From Microbacterium sp. lyk4-40-TSB-66 (GTDB lineage: Bacteria > Actinomycetota > Actinomycetes > Actinomycetales > Microbacteriaceae), in contig NZ_JARVRW010000003.1 in NCBI RefSeq assembly GCF_030209475.1, forward strand, positions 1-64,000: a stretch of 64,000 bases of DNA, in the 5' to 3' direction. Of the stretch, positions 16,808-24,460 are shown in pieces. Numbering within the stretch: the stretch's first letter is position 1; every line of letters starts with the position of its first letter. A model generated the notes under the pieces. The model was given only the letters and a program-made list of their open reading frames with translations, was not told where the DNA came from and did no database searches. The position numbers were made by a program, and so were the translations under genes.

Positions 16808-17386
16808 TTACTGCGGAGCGAGCCCGAGGTCGTCGAGATCGATGGATGCCAGCCACTGCAGGCCCTCGGCCTCGATGGCGGCCTGCGCACCGGTCTTGCG
16901 GTCGACGATCACCGCGACGGCGACGACCTCGGCGCCCTCGCGGCGAAGCGCCTCGACGGCCTTGAGCGCCGACTGCCCCGTGGTCGAGGTGTCCTCGACG
17001 ACGACGACCCGCTTGCCCGCGACGTCGGCGCCCTCGACCTGGCGGCCGCGACCGTGGTCCTTGGGCTCCTTGCGCACGACGAACGCGTCGAGTGGACGAC
17101 CGGCGTGCACCGACTCGTGCATCACCGCGTTGGCGATGGGGTCGGCACCGAGGGTGAGCCCACCGACGGCGACGACGCCGTCGAGGTCCTTCACCAGGTC
17201 GAGCACGAGCCGACCGATGGCCGGGGCCGCGCGGTGATCGAGCGTGAGCTTGCGCATGTCGACGTAGTACGTCGCCTTCTTGCCGCTCGAGAGGGTGAAG
17301 TCGCCGTGGAACACCGCCTCGTCGTTGATGAGGCGGATGAGCGCCTGACGGTCGGCTTCGAGCTCGGGAGTGGAGGCTGCGGTCAC
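16808..17386 (-). CDS. pyrE: Orotate phosphoribosyltransferase
   Basis: 192 residues. The PRPP-binding motif VVVVEDTSTTG is at 127-137, the flexible-loop KxxxKxHG-type segment at 106-112 (KEPKDHG), and TLSSGKKATYYVD near 31-43 is typical of PyrE. It converts orotate and PRPP to OMP in pyrimidine synthesis. GTG at 17386 is preceded at 7 nt by TAAACT, facing a TAGGCT box for the divergent exonuclease gene; the two promoters share an 83-bp intergenic region. Confidence 0.95.
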   Translation of the reverse strand: MTAASTPELEADRQALIRLINDEAVFHGDFTLSSGKKATYYVDMRKLTLDHRAAPAIGRLVLDLVKDLDGVVAVGGLTLGADPIANAVMHESVHAGRPLDAFVVRKEPKDHGRGRQVEGADVAGKRVVVVEDTSTTGQSALKAVEALRREGAEVVAVAVIVDRKTGAQAAIEAEGLQWLASIDLDDLGLAPQ

Positions 17387-17469
17387 GGCCCCGAGTTTAG
17401 TGCTCCGTGCGGATGACGCCCGAGTCGCTCTGCGCAGCGATGTCGGTGGCCGAAAGTAGGCTGGATGCC

Positions 17470-18315
17470 ATGCGCCTGGCCACCTGGAACGTCAACTCCA
17501 TCCGCGCCCGCGTCACCCGCACCGTCGAGTTCTGCGTGCGTGAGCACATCGACGTGCTGGCGATGCAGGAGATCAAGTGCAAGACGGAGCAGTTCCCGTA
17601 CGCCGCGTTCGAGGAAGCCGGCTATCACGTCGCCGCACACGGGCTGAACCAGTGGAACGGCGTCGCCATCGCCAGCCGCGAACCGCTCGAAGACGTCGAG
17701 ATCGGCTTCCCCGGCATGCCCGGATTCGAGAAGGGCAAAGAGGGCCCCGACCTCCCGCAGGAGGCCCGTGCGATCGGTGCGACCGTGAACGGCGTGCGCG
17801 TCTGGAGCCTCTACGTCCCCAATGGTCGCGGCCTCGACGACCCGCACTACGCCTACAAGCTCGACTGGCTCGACACGCTCCGCGAATACGCCGCCACCAC
17901 GCTCGCCGCCGACCCGAACCTCCCGCTCGCGCTCACCGGCGACTTCAACATCGCGCCGACGGATGCCGACAACGGCGACCCCACGGTCGTCGAGGGCGCG
18001 ACCACCCACGTCTCGCCTCCCGAGCGCGCGGCGTTCGCCGCGTTCGAGACCGCCGGCCTCACCGACGTCGTGCGGCCGCTCATCCCGACGGGCTACACCT
18101 ACTGGGACTACAAGCAGCTGCGTTTCCCCCGCAACGAGGGCCTGCGCATCGACTTCATCCTCGGCTCCCCCGCCTTCGCCGACGCCGTGCACGGCGCCGA
18201 GATCCACCGCAACGAACGCAAGGGCGAGGTGCCCAGCGACCACGTCCCCGTCGTCGCCGACCTCGACTTCTCGGCGGCGGACGAAGACGACGACCTGCCG
18301 ATGATCTTCGGCTGA
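17470..18315 (+). CDS. xth: Exodeoxyribonuclease III (AP endonuclease)
   Basis: 281 residues of the Mg2+-dependent EEP superfamily. N-terminal MRLATWNVNSIRAR, catalytic Glu34 in MQEIK, YVPNGR, LTGDFNIAP and the terminal PSDHVPV histidine motif match Xth-type enzymes that incise at abasic sites and trim 3' ends in base-excision repair. ATG at 17470 follows TAGGCT (17457-17462) by 7 nt. The C-terminal tail DEDDDLPMIFG is acidic. Two long hairpin repeats follow the gene. Confidence 0.94.
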   Translation: MRLATWNVNSIRARVTRTVEFCVREHIDVLAMQEIKCKTEQFPYAAFEEAGYHVAAHGLNQWNGVAIASREPLEDVEIGFPGMPGFEKGKEGPDLPQEARAIGATVNGVRVWSLYVPNGRGLDDPHYAYKLDWLDTLREYAATTLAADPNLPLALTGDFNIAPTDADNGDPTVVEGATTHVSPPERAAFAAFETAGLTDVVRPLIPTGYTYWDYKQLRFPRNEGLRIDFILGSPAFADAVHGAEIHRNERKGEVPSDHVPVVADLDFSAADEDDDLPMIFG

Positions 18316-18347
18316 CGCCGACGCAGCGGCATCGCCCGAGCCATCGC

Positions 18348-18421
18348 GGAATCGGAGATTCGCATCAGGATCGGATGCCGCGGGCCCAAGGATCCGATTC
18401 TGACGCGGTTCTCCGATTTCC
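18348..18421. repeat. Long imperfect hairpin, copy A
   Basis: Arms of about 29 nt, beginning GGAATCGGAG and ending CTCCGATTTCC, pair with few mismatches around a GGATGCCGCGGGCC centre. A second, related hairpin follows 76 bp later. No coding potential is evident. Confidence 0.8.
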
Positions 18422-18497
18422 GTGAGGCTGGGGGGCCGGCGCGCCCAGGCCGCATCGGCCAGTGGACCGAACCGATGGCATCCGGGGAGGCGTCTCA

Positions 18498-18568
18498 GAA
18501 TCGGAGAATCGCACCGGAATCGGATGCCGCGAGCCCGGCGGTCCGACTTCGATGCGATTCTCCGATTC
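18498..18568. repeat. Long hairpin, copy B
   Basis: Perfect 16-bp outer arms GAATCGGAGAATCGCA (18498-18513) and TGCGATTCTCCGATTC (18553-18568) enclose a centre with CGGATGCCGCGAGCCCGG, homologous to copy A. Copies A and B occupy much of the 415-bp spacer between exonuclease III and the DGPF gene. Confidence 0.85.
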
Positions 18569-18685
18569 CGATGCGGGTCATCCGAGCCCGCCCAGCGCGC
18601 CGCACCCCCGGAAAGCCCGAGTCAGCGGCATCCGGAATCTTTCTTTCCGCGCCCTGTCGATTCCGCTCGCTGTCGTTCGACGCGA

Positions 18686-18720
18686 TAGTAGGGGAACGGT
18701 TCCCCGGAGCACCGACGAGA
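18686..18720 (+). promoter_or_regulatory. Possible promoter and operator of the DGPF/ECF42 operon
   Basis: A TAGTAG-like -10 element near 18686 is followed by a perfect inverted repeat GGGGAAC-G-GTTCCCC (18691-18705) before the GAGAGAAG ribosome site. The repeat would sit at the transcription start. It could be an operator, or part of the sigma factor's own target; neither is demonstrated. Confidence 0.4.
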
Positions 18721-18730
18721 GAAGACGACC

Positions 18731-19156
18731 ATGAAGTACATGCTGATCATGCGCGGCACCGACGAGGCGTACGCGGAGTACAAGAAGATCCCGTTCGAGC
18801 AGGTCATCAACGAGATGGGCGCGTACAACGAGTCCATGGTCGACGCGGGGGTGCTCGTCGCCGGCGACGGCCTCGCCGAGGACATGAGCAAGAACTTCGT
18901 CGTCGAGTTCGGCGGCGAGGAGCCGGTCGTCACCGACGGCCCCTACGGCGAGACCCACGAGCTGTTCAACGGATTCTGGATCATCGAAGTGTCCGGCAAA
19001 GACGAGGCCGTCGAGTGGGCGCGGCGCGCGCCGCTCATCGCCGGCAACAAGCTCGAGGTGCGTCGGGTGACCGACGAGACCGACTTCGCGGCGTTCGCCG
19101 ACAACGAGTACATCCAGAAGGAGGAGGGCTGGCGCGAGGAGCAGTCCTCGCGGTGA
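18731..19156 (+). CDS. DGPF/YCII-domain protein
   Basis: 141 residues with the YciI-like fold: MKYMLIMRG start, VVTDGPYGETHELFNGFWI (DGPF motif as DGPY) and the EVSGKDEAVEWARRAP helix. These small proteins are characteristically encoded next to ECF42 sigma factors, as here (next gene 73 bp on). Their role is unknown; they may sense the signal that frees the sigma factor. ATG at 18731 is preceded by GAGAGAAG. Confidence 0.9.
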   Translation: MKYMLIMRGTDEAYAEYKKIPFEQVINEMGAYNESMVDAGVLVAGDGLAEDMSKNFVVEFGGEEPVVTDGPYGETHELFNGFWIIEVSGKDEAVEWARRAPLIAGNKLEVRRVTDETDFAAFADNEYIQKEEGWREEQSSR

Positions 19157-19229
19157 CCCCGACACCTTCCCGCGGCGGAGCTTCCCGCGGGGGAGCCTCC
19201 CGCGGTCGCGCGGGCGGGAAGCCCGCGTC

Positions 19230-20471
19230 GTGACCCCCGACCCCGATCTCTCGCGACGCGTCGCGGCGATCTGGCGCATCGAAGGCGCCCGGATCGTCGC
19301 GACGCTCGCGCGCGTGGTCGGCGATCTCGCCACCGCCGAGGATCTGGCGCAGGATGCCGTCGCCGAGGCGCTGGCGAAGTGGCCGCGCCACGGCGTGCCG
19401 AACAACCCGGGCGCGTGGCTCACGGCGGTGGCCAAGCGCCGCGCGATCGACGACTGGCGACGCGCGCAGAACCTGAGCGAGAAGTACCGACTCATGGGTG
19501 CAGACCTCGAAGAGATCTCGGATGCCGAGTGGCAGCCGATCGACGACGACGTGCTGCGCCTGGTGTTCGCCGCCTGCCACCCGGTCCTCGCGCGCGAGGC
19601 GCAGGTCGCCCTCACGCTCAAGGTCGTCGGGGGTCTCGACACCGAGGCGATCGCGCGCCTCTTCCTCGTACCCGTGCCCACCATGCAGCAGCGCATCGTG
19701 CGGGCGAAGAAGGCGCTGAGCGCGGCGCGGGTTCCGTTCGCCGTCCCCGAGCCCGCGGAATGGCCGGCGCGGTTGACCGGCGTCCTGAGCGTCATCTACC
19801 TCGTCTTCACCGAGGGCTACCTGGCGAGCACGGGCGATGCGGTGCTGCGCAGTGAGCTGGCGCACGAGGCGGTGCGCCTGGGCCGTGTCGTGAACCGTCT
19901 CGTCCCGCGCGAGCCGGAAGCGCTCGGGCTGTCGGCGCTGATGGAGTTGCAGCTCGCGCGCTTCGCGGCCCGCGTGGACGCCGCGGGCGATGCCGTGCTC
20001 CTCGCCGACCAGGACCGCCGCCTGTGGGACCGCTCGGCCATCTCGCGGGGACGCGATCTGCTCGACCGCGCCGACGCGGTCGGCCGGGGTCGCGGCCCGT
20101 ACCGACTGCAGGCGGCGATCGCGCTCTGCCACGCGCAGGCGGCGAGCGTGGAGACGACGGACTGGGAACGTATCGTGCTGCTGTACGAGATGCTCGGCCG
20201 GATCACGCCGAACCCGGTGGTCGAGCTCAACCGCGCGGTCGCCGTGTCGATGGCATCCGGTCCGTCCGACGCCCTCGCCCTCGTCGACGCCCTCGCCGAT
20301 GCCGGCGCCTTGAAGGGGTCGCACCTCATCCCCTCGGTTCGCGGCGAACTGCTGTCGCGACTCGGGCGCACGGATGAGGCCCGCACGCAACTGCTCGCCG
20401 CCGCCGCCGCGACGCGCAACGAGCGGGAGGCCGCGCTCCTGCGGCGCAAAGCCGAGGCGCTGCCCCTCTAG
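19230..20471 (+). CDS. ECF42-type RNA polymerase sigma factor with TPR-like C-terminal extension
   Basis: 413 residues, about twice a normal ECF sigma. Region 2 (residues about 10-80, ATAEDLAQDAVAEALAKWP and AKRRAIDDWRR) and region 4 (about 110-165, ALTLKVVGGLDTEAIARLF and TMQQRIVRAKK) are followed by a helical extension of over 200 residues with the group-typical TEGYLAS and NPVVELNRAVAV. ECF42 proteins lack an anti-sigma factor; activity is thought to be set by this extension. GTG at 19230 is taken because the frame opens just after GC-rich repeats. Pairing with the DGPF gene supports the assignment. Confidence 0.92.
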   Translation: MTPDPDLSRRVAAIWRIEGARIVATLARVVGDLATAEDLAQDAVAEALAKWPRHGVPNNPGAWLTAVAKRRAIDDWRRAQNLSEKYRLMGADLEEISDAEWQPIDDDVLRLVFAACHPVLAREAQVALTLKVVGGLDTEAIARLFLVPVPTMQQRIVRAKKALSAARVPFAVPEPAEWPARLTGVLSVIYLVFTEGYLASTGDAVLRSELAHEAVRLGRVVNRLVPREPEALGLSALMELQLARFAARVDAAGDAVLLADQDRRLWDRSAISRGRDLLDRADAVGRGRGPYRLQAAIALCHAQAASVETTDWERIVLLYEMLGRITPNPVVELNRAVAVSMASGPSDALALVDALADAGALKGSHLIPSVRGELLSRLGRTDEARTQLLAAAAATRNEREAALLRRKAEALPL

Positions 20472-20514
20472 CCCACCTCGCCCACGGCGTCAGGGGCGGC
20501 CGGCTTGACCCTCG

Positions 20515-20584
20515 GCTCGCAGAAGCTCCCGATGCTCGCAGATGCCCGCCGCGATTCTGCGAGGAACGCGCGCGTCTGCGAGGA
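20515..20584. repeat. CTCGCAGA/TCTGCGAG palindromic element, copy 1
   Basis: Between the convergent ECF42 and FMN-reductase genes, two CTCGCAG words (20516, 20535) are followed by two inverse CTGCGAGGAA words (20567-20585 region), able to pair as nested hairpins. An element of the same design occurs at 36106-36173. Confidence 0.75.
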
Positions 20585-20642
20585 AGCCGCCCCACGCGCG
20601 ACGGCGGGGCCGAGGCGAACCCCGGCCCCGCCGTGAAGTGCG

Positions 20643-21215
20643 TCAGGCCGCGGGGACCTCGGCCGGCGCGGTGCGCGCGATGAGCGTGACGAGCGCCCCG
20701 ATGATCGAGCGGAGGAACTCCGCGGTGCCCTCGTCAGTCACGGTGCCGTCTTCCTCGAACAGGCCGGGGGTCGACTGGATGTACCCCTCGGGCTGGCCCA
20801 GGACGAGGGCGTTGTAATGCAGCAGCACCGCGCGCAGGTGCTGCTGGCCGGCGGCGGTGGCGATACCGCCCTGCGACGTGCCCACGACGGCGGTGGGCTT
20901 GTCGTTGAACGATGCCTCGCCGTAGGGACGGGCCGACCAGTCGAGCGCGTTCTTCAGCACGCCGGGGATCGAACGGCTGTATTCGGGGGTCACGATGATG
21001 ACGCCGTCGGCATCCTCGATCGCGGTCTTGAAGGTGGTCGCGACCTCGGGGAAGTTTCCGTCGTGGTCGGGCGAGTAGAAGGGGAGGTCCTTGATCGGGA
21101 TCTCCGTGAGGGTGACGCCCTCGGGCGCGACCTTCTCGAGCGCCTTGGCGAGACGGCGGTTGATCGAGGTGCTGGAGATGCTGCCGACGATGTAGCCGAT
21201 CGTGTACTCGGTCAC
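20643..21215 (-). CDS. NAD(P)H-dependent FMN reductase
   Basis: 190 residues, flavodoxin-like. GSISSTSINRRLA near residue 10 binds the FMN phosphate and PEYSRSIPGVLKNALDW near 75-92 is the family signature (ChrR/azoreductase/FMN-reductase group). It should reduce FMN, quinones or similar acceptors in the cytosol. GTG at 21215 is chosen for GAGAGGA 5 nt upstream; a longer frame lacks support. A 30-bp palindrome lies 34 bp upstream at 21249-21278. Confidence 0.9.
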   Translation of the reverse strand: MTEYTIGYIVGSISSTSINRRLAKALEKVAPEGVTLTEIPIKDLPFYSPDHDGNFPEVATTFKTAIEDADGVIIVTPEYSRSIPGVLKNALDWSARPYGEASFNDKPTAVVGTSQGGIATAAGQQHLRAVLLHYNALVLGQPEGYIQSTPGLFEEDGTVTDEGTAEFLRSIIGALVTLIARTAPAEVPAA

Positions 21216-21248
21216 GATGATCCTCTCTGGGATGACGGGGGCGAAGAG

Positions 21249-21278
21249 CCCGGATGCATTCACGTGCAAGCATCCGGG
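21249..21278 (-). promoter_or_regulatory. 30-bp palindromic operator candidate
   Basis: CCCGGATGC and GCATCCGGG are perfect 9-bp arms; the interior continues the symmetry around a central CACGTG with two mismatched pairs. It lies between the FMN-reductase start and the divergent histidine-kinase gene, a fitting position for a repressor site. The arms also contain the GGATGC core of the overrepresented heptamer. Confidence 0.6.
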
Positions 21279-21356
21279 TCGAATCTGTATTCCCCGCCCT
21301 CTTGACTCCGCCCCGCGGGGGATGCAGGTGTCGGACGTCGGCTCTAGCGTGGAGGG

Positions 21357-22616
21357 ATGCCACGCCTCACCCGCACCCAGCGACGGGGCGACGCCGTGCT
21401 CGCGCTCGTGCTGTTCCTCGGCGGTCTGCTGAGCGCCGTGCTGTCGTCGATCTCGGGCATCTACGGCGACCAGCAGGGCTCCCTCGCCGTCGCGCTCGGG
21501 TACGTCGCGATCCTCGCCGTCCCCATCGCCTTCCGGCGCAGATGGCCGTCGGCCACCGCCGTCATCGTGTCGGTGGCGTACTTCCTGGCCGTGACGTTCC
21601 GCATCCCCGAGCTGTACGCGGGCAACATCGCGATGTTCATCGCGCTATACACGGTCGGCGCCTGGGAGCAGAACCGGCGCCGCGCGACCATCGTGCGCGT
21701 GGCGATCATCGTCGGCATGTTCGCCTGGCTGTTCGTGGTGATGTTCCAAGACGCCACCCAGCCCGTCGACGCCGCCGTGGAGGGTGCCTTCTCGCGGGCG
21801 GGGGCGTTCTCGCCGTTCGTCGCCTACCAGCTGCTCATGCTCGGGGTGAACGCCCTGTTCTTCGGTGGCGCGTACTACTTCGGCGACCGGTCGCACCAGC
21901 AGATGCGCGAGCGCGCGGCCCTCGAGGAACGCACCGCCGAGCTCGAGGCCGAGCGCGAGGTGACCGCCGCCCAAGCCGTCGCCCTCGACCGCGTGCGCAT
22001 CGCGCGCGAGCTGCACGACGTCGTCGCGCACCACGTGTCGCTGATGGGCGTGCAGGCGGGAGTCGCCCGCTCGCTCCTCGACCGCGATCCCGAGGCCGCC
22101 CGCGCGGTGCTCACCGGCATCGAGGGATCGGCGCGCACGTCGCTGCACGAGCTGCGGCACCTGCTCGAGACCCTCCGTGCGCCCGGGGCCGACAACGGCG
22201 CCGACACGGCGCCGACCACGCACGGGCTCACCTCCATCCGCGCCCTGTGCGACGAGGCGACGGCGGCGGGGCTCGCGACGACCTTCGCCGTCATCGGCGA
22301 CCCGCCGCACGACCCGGCGCCCCTCGTGCAGGTGAACCTCTACCGCATCGCCCAGGAAGCCCTCACCAACGCCCGTCGTCACGCCGGGCCGGGCGCGACC
22401 GCCGACGTGCGTCTTCGATTCGATGCGGATGCCGTCGAACTCGAGGTGTCGAACACCGGCCGCGGCGGGTCGTCGACGCCGGGGCTCGGCCAGCTCGGCA
22501 TGCGCGAGCGAGCCGCCGTCTCGGGCGGGACGATCGAGATCGGCCCCCGGGCTCGCGGCGGCTACCTCGTTCGCGTGCGGGTCCCGGCCACTCGGGCGGA
22601 GGCGACCCGTGTCTGA
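21357..22616 (+). CDS. Sensor histidine kinase, NarL/HisKA_3 type
   Basis: 419 residues: five or six membrane helices in the first 175, no extracellular domain of note, a coiled linker, the dimerisation/phosphoacceptor helix with His220 in RIARELHDVVAHHVS, and a HATPase domain (NLYRIAQEALTNARRHA, LGQLGMRERA). This architecture is typical of small actinobacterial kinases paired with NarL-type regulators. ATG at 21357 follows TAGCGT by 6 nt. The response-regulator gene overlaps by 8 nt. Confidence 0.93.
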   Translation: MPRLTRTQRRGDAVLALVLFLGGLLSAVLSSISGIYGDQQGSLAVALGYVAILAVPIAFRRRWPSATAVIVSVAYFLAVTFRIPELYAGNIAMFIALYTVGAWEQNRRRATIVRVAIIVGMFAWLFVVMFQDATQPVDAAVEGAFSRAGAFSPFVAYQLLMLGVNALFFGGAYYFGDRSHQQMRERAALEERTAELEAEREVTAAQAVALDRVRIARELHDVVAHHVSLMGVQAGVARSLLDRDPEAARAVLTGIEGSARTSLHELRHLLETLRAPGADNGADTAPTTHGLTSIRALCDEATAAGLATTFAVIGDPPHDPAPLVQVNLYRIAQEALTNARRHAGPGATADVRLRFDADAVELEVSNTGRGGSSTPGLGQLGMRERAAVSGGTIEIGPRARGGYLVRVRVPATRAEATRV

Positions 22617-23274
22617 GCTGCGCGTGCTGCTGGTCGACGACCACGTGATGATGCGGGCGGGATTCCGCACCATCCTCTCGCTCGAAGACGACATCACGGT
22701 GGTCGGCGAAGCCGCGTCCGGCGTCGAGGCGATCGCGGCCGCGGCCGAACTGCGACCCGACGTGATCTGCATGGACGTGCAGATGCCCGACATGGACGGC
22801 CTCGAGGCCACCCGTCGACTCGCCGCCGACCCCTCCTCGAACGCGGCCGTGCTCATCGTGACGACCTTCGATCGCGACGACTACCTCTTCGACGCCCTCG
22901 CCGCCGGAGCGAGCGGATTCCTGCTCAAGAACGCCGGCCCGGAGGAGCTCGTCGCGGCGGTGCGCGTCGTGGGCGCCGGTGACGCGCTGCTCGCCCCCGA
23001 AGTCACGCGCCGGGTCATCGCGCGCTTTGCAGGCGGAGCGCCCGCGCCCACGGCATCCACTCCCTCGCCCCTGCTGCTGACGGAGCCGCTCACCGAGCGC
23101 GAGTCGGAAGTGCTGAAGCTGGTGGCCGAGGCGATGAGCAACGCCGAGATCGCCGCACGGCTGTTCATCGGCGAGGCGACGGTGAAGACGCACGTGTCGA
23201 ACGTGCTGCAGAAGCTCGGTGCCCGCGATCGCGTGCAGGCCGTGGTGCTCGCGCACCGGCACGGGCTCGCCTGA
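22609..23274 (+). CDS. NarL/FixJ-type response regulator
   Basis: 221 residues. Receiver domain with acidic pair VDDH at 10-12, phosphoacceptor Asp56 in VICMDVQMP, and conserved Thr and Lys (VTTF, LLKNA). LuxR-type HTH at the C-terminus (LTERESEVLKLVAEAMSNAEIA ... TVKTHVSNVLQKLG, about residues 160-210). The GTG at 22609 overlaps the end of the kinase gene by 8 nt. The ABC exporter genes downstream are the probable target. Confidence 0.94.
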   Translation: MSELRVLLVDDHVMMRAGFRTILSLEDDITVVGEAASGVEAIAAAAELRPDVICMDVQMPDMDGLEATRRLAADPSSNAAVLIVTTFDRDDYLFDALAAGASGFLLKNAGPEELVAAVRVVGAGDALLAPEVTRRVIARFAGGAPAPTASTPSPLLLTEPLTERESEVLKLVAEAMSNAEIAARLFIGEATVKTHVSNVLQKLGARDRVQAVVLAHRHGLA

Positions 23275-23275
23275 G

Positions 23276-23332
23276 GCGGGTCCGAGGACCCGCGCCGGCG
23301 ACGGGCCCGCCCGGCGGGCCGCTGCCCGTCCG
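23276..23332 (+). terminator. Hairpins after the two-component operon
   Basis: Immediately after the stop, GCGGGTCC-GA-GGACCCGC (23276-23293) forms a stem, and a second GC-rich hairpin with GACGGGC/GCCCGTC outer arms follows to about 23332. No T-tract. Confidence 0.6.
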
Positions 23333-23394
23333 CCACTCCGCACCCACGGGTCGGCCGGCACTCGGCGTGCCCACCACCGACCCGGGGCGTACGC

Positions 23395-23467
23395 AACTCC
23401 GGAGAACCGGCGCCGCACCCACCCACACGGCCACAATCGGGCGCTACGACGGCTGATCTCCGGAGTT
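23395..23467. repeat. AACTCCGGAG / CTCCGGAGTT inverted words
   Basis: A perfect 10-bp word and its inverse (23395-23404 and 23458-23467) are separated by 53 bp in the spacer before the ABC exporter. Each half is itself palindromic at CTCCGGAG. Could be paired operators for the adjacent response regulator. Confidence 0.55.
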
Positions 23468-23527
23468 CGGCCCGCCGCCTCCCCCGCTCGGCGGATGCCG
23501 GAACCCCACCCGGGGTGGAGGCGCCGC

Positions 23528-23547
23528 GGCATCCGGATGCCTAGCGT
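23528..23547 (+). promoter_or_regulatory. Palindromic heptamer pair and -10 box before the ABC exporter
   Basis: GGCATCCGGATGCC, a perfect 14-bp palindrome made of two inverted heptamers, abuts TAGCGT at 23542-23547. The coding start follows about 30 nt later with its own ribosome site, so this transcript has a short leader. Confidence 0.5.
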
Positions 23548-23575
23548 GGGAGACATCGAGAAGAAGGGATGCATC

Positions 23576-24460
23576 GTGCTCGATCTGAACGGCATCACCA
23601 AGAGCTACGGCGGACGCCGCGTGCTCGACGACGTGAGCTTCGCCATCGCCCCCGGGCGGCTGACGGGCTTCGTCGGCGGCAACGGCGCCGGCAAGACCAC
23701 CACCATGCGCATCGCGCTCGGCGTGCTCGCCAAGGACGCGGGCACGGTCGCGCTGAACGGCGCCCCGGTCACCACCGCGGACCGCCGCCGCTTCGGCTAC
23801 ATGCCGGAGGAGCGCGGGCTGTATCCGAAGATGAAGGTCGCCGAGCACATCGCCTACCTCGCGCGTCTGCACGGCTTCGGCAAGGCCGAGGCGACGACGA
23901 AGGCCACGGTGCTGCTGGAGCGCCTCGGGCTCGGGGAGCGCCTCGGCGACCTCGTCGAGACGCTGTCGCTCGGTAACCAGCAGCGCGCGCAGATCGCGGC
24001 CTCCCTCGTGCACGAGCCCGAGGTGCTGATCCTCGACGAGCCGTTCTCGGGCCTCGACCCCCTCGCCGTCGACGTCGTGGCCGGCGTGCTGCAAGAGAAG
24101 GCGGCCGCGGGAGCGGCGGTGCTGTTCTCCTCCCACCAGCTCGACGTCGTCGAGCGGCTCTGCGACGACCTCGTGATCATCGCCGGCGGCACCATCCGCG
24201 CCGCCGGTACCCGCGACGAACTCCGCGCCCAGCACGCGACGCATCGCTACGAGCTGGTCTCGGGCGGCGACGCCGGATGGGTGCGCGACGAACCCGGCGT
24301 CACCGTCCTCGACTTCGACGGCGGATACGCCCTGTTCGACGCGGCGGATGACACCACCGCGCAGCGCATCCTGCGCGGAGCCGTCGCGCGCGGCGACGTC
24401 GCCAGCTTCGCCCCGCAGAAACCGTCCCTCGCCGAGATCTTCAAGGAGGTCATCCAGTGA
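23576..24460 (+). CDS. ABC transporter ATP-binding protein (NatA-like)
   Basis: 294 residues. Walker A GGNGAGKTT at 34-42, variant signature LSLGNQQR in place of LSGGQ, Walker B LILDEPFSGLDP and an H-loop in SSHQLD. The C-terminal 80 residues match the extension of exporters of the Na+/drug (YhaQ/NatA) type. GTG at 23576 is preferred for AAGAAGGG 7 nt upstream. The permease gene overlaps by 4 nt. Position behind a kinase-regulator pair suggests a stress-induced exporter, perhaps for antimicrobial compounds. Confidence 0.92.
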   Translation: MLDLNGITKSYGGRRVLDDVSFAIAPGRLTGFVGGNGAGKTTTMRIALGVLAKDAGTVALNGAPVTTADRRRFGYMPEERGLYPKMKVAEHIAYLARLHGFGKAEATTKATVLLERLGLGERLGDLVETLSLGNQQRAQIAASLVHEPEVLILDEPFSGLDPLAVDVVAGVLQEKAAAGAAVLFSSHQLDVVERLCDDLVIIAGGTIRAAGTRDELRAQHATHRYELVSGGDAGWVRDEPGVTVLDFDGGYALFDAADDTTAQRILRGAVARGDVASFAPQKPSLAEIFKEVIQ

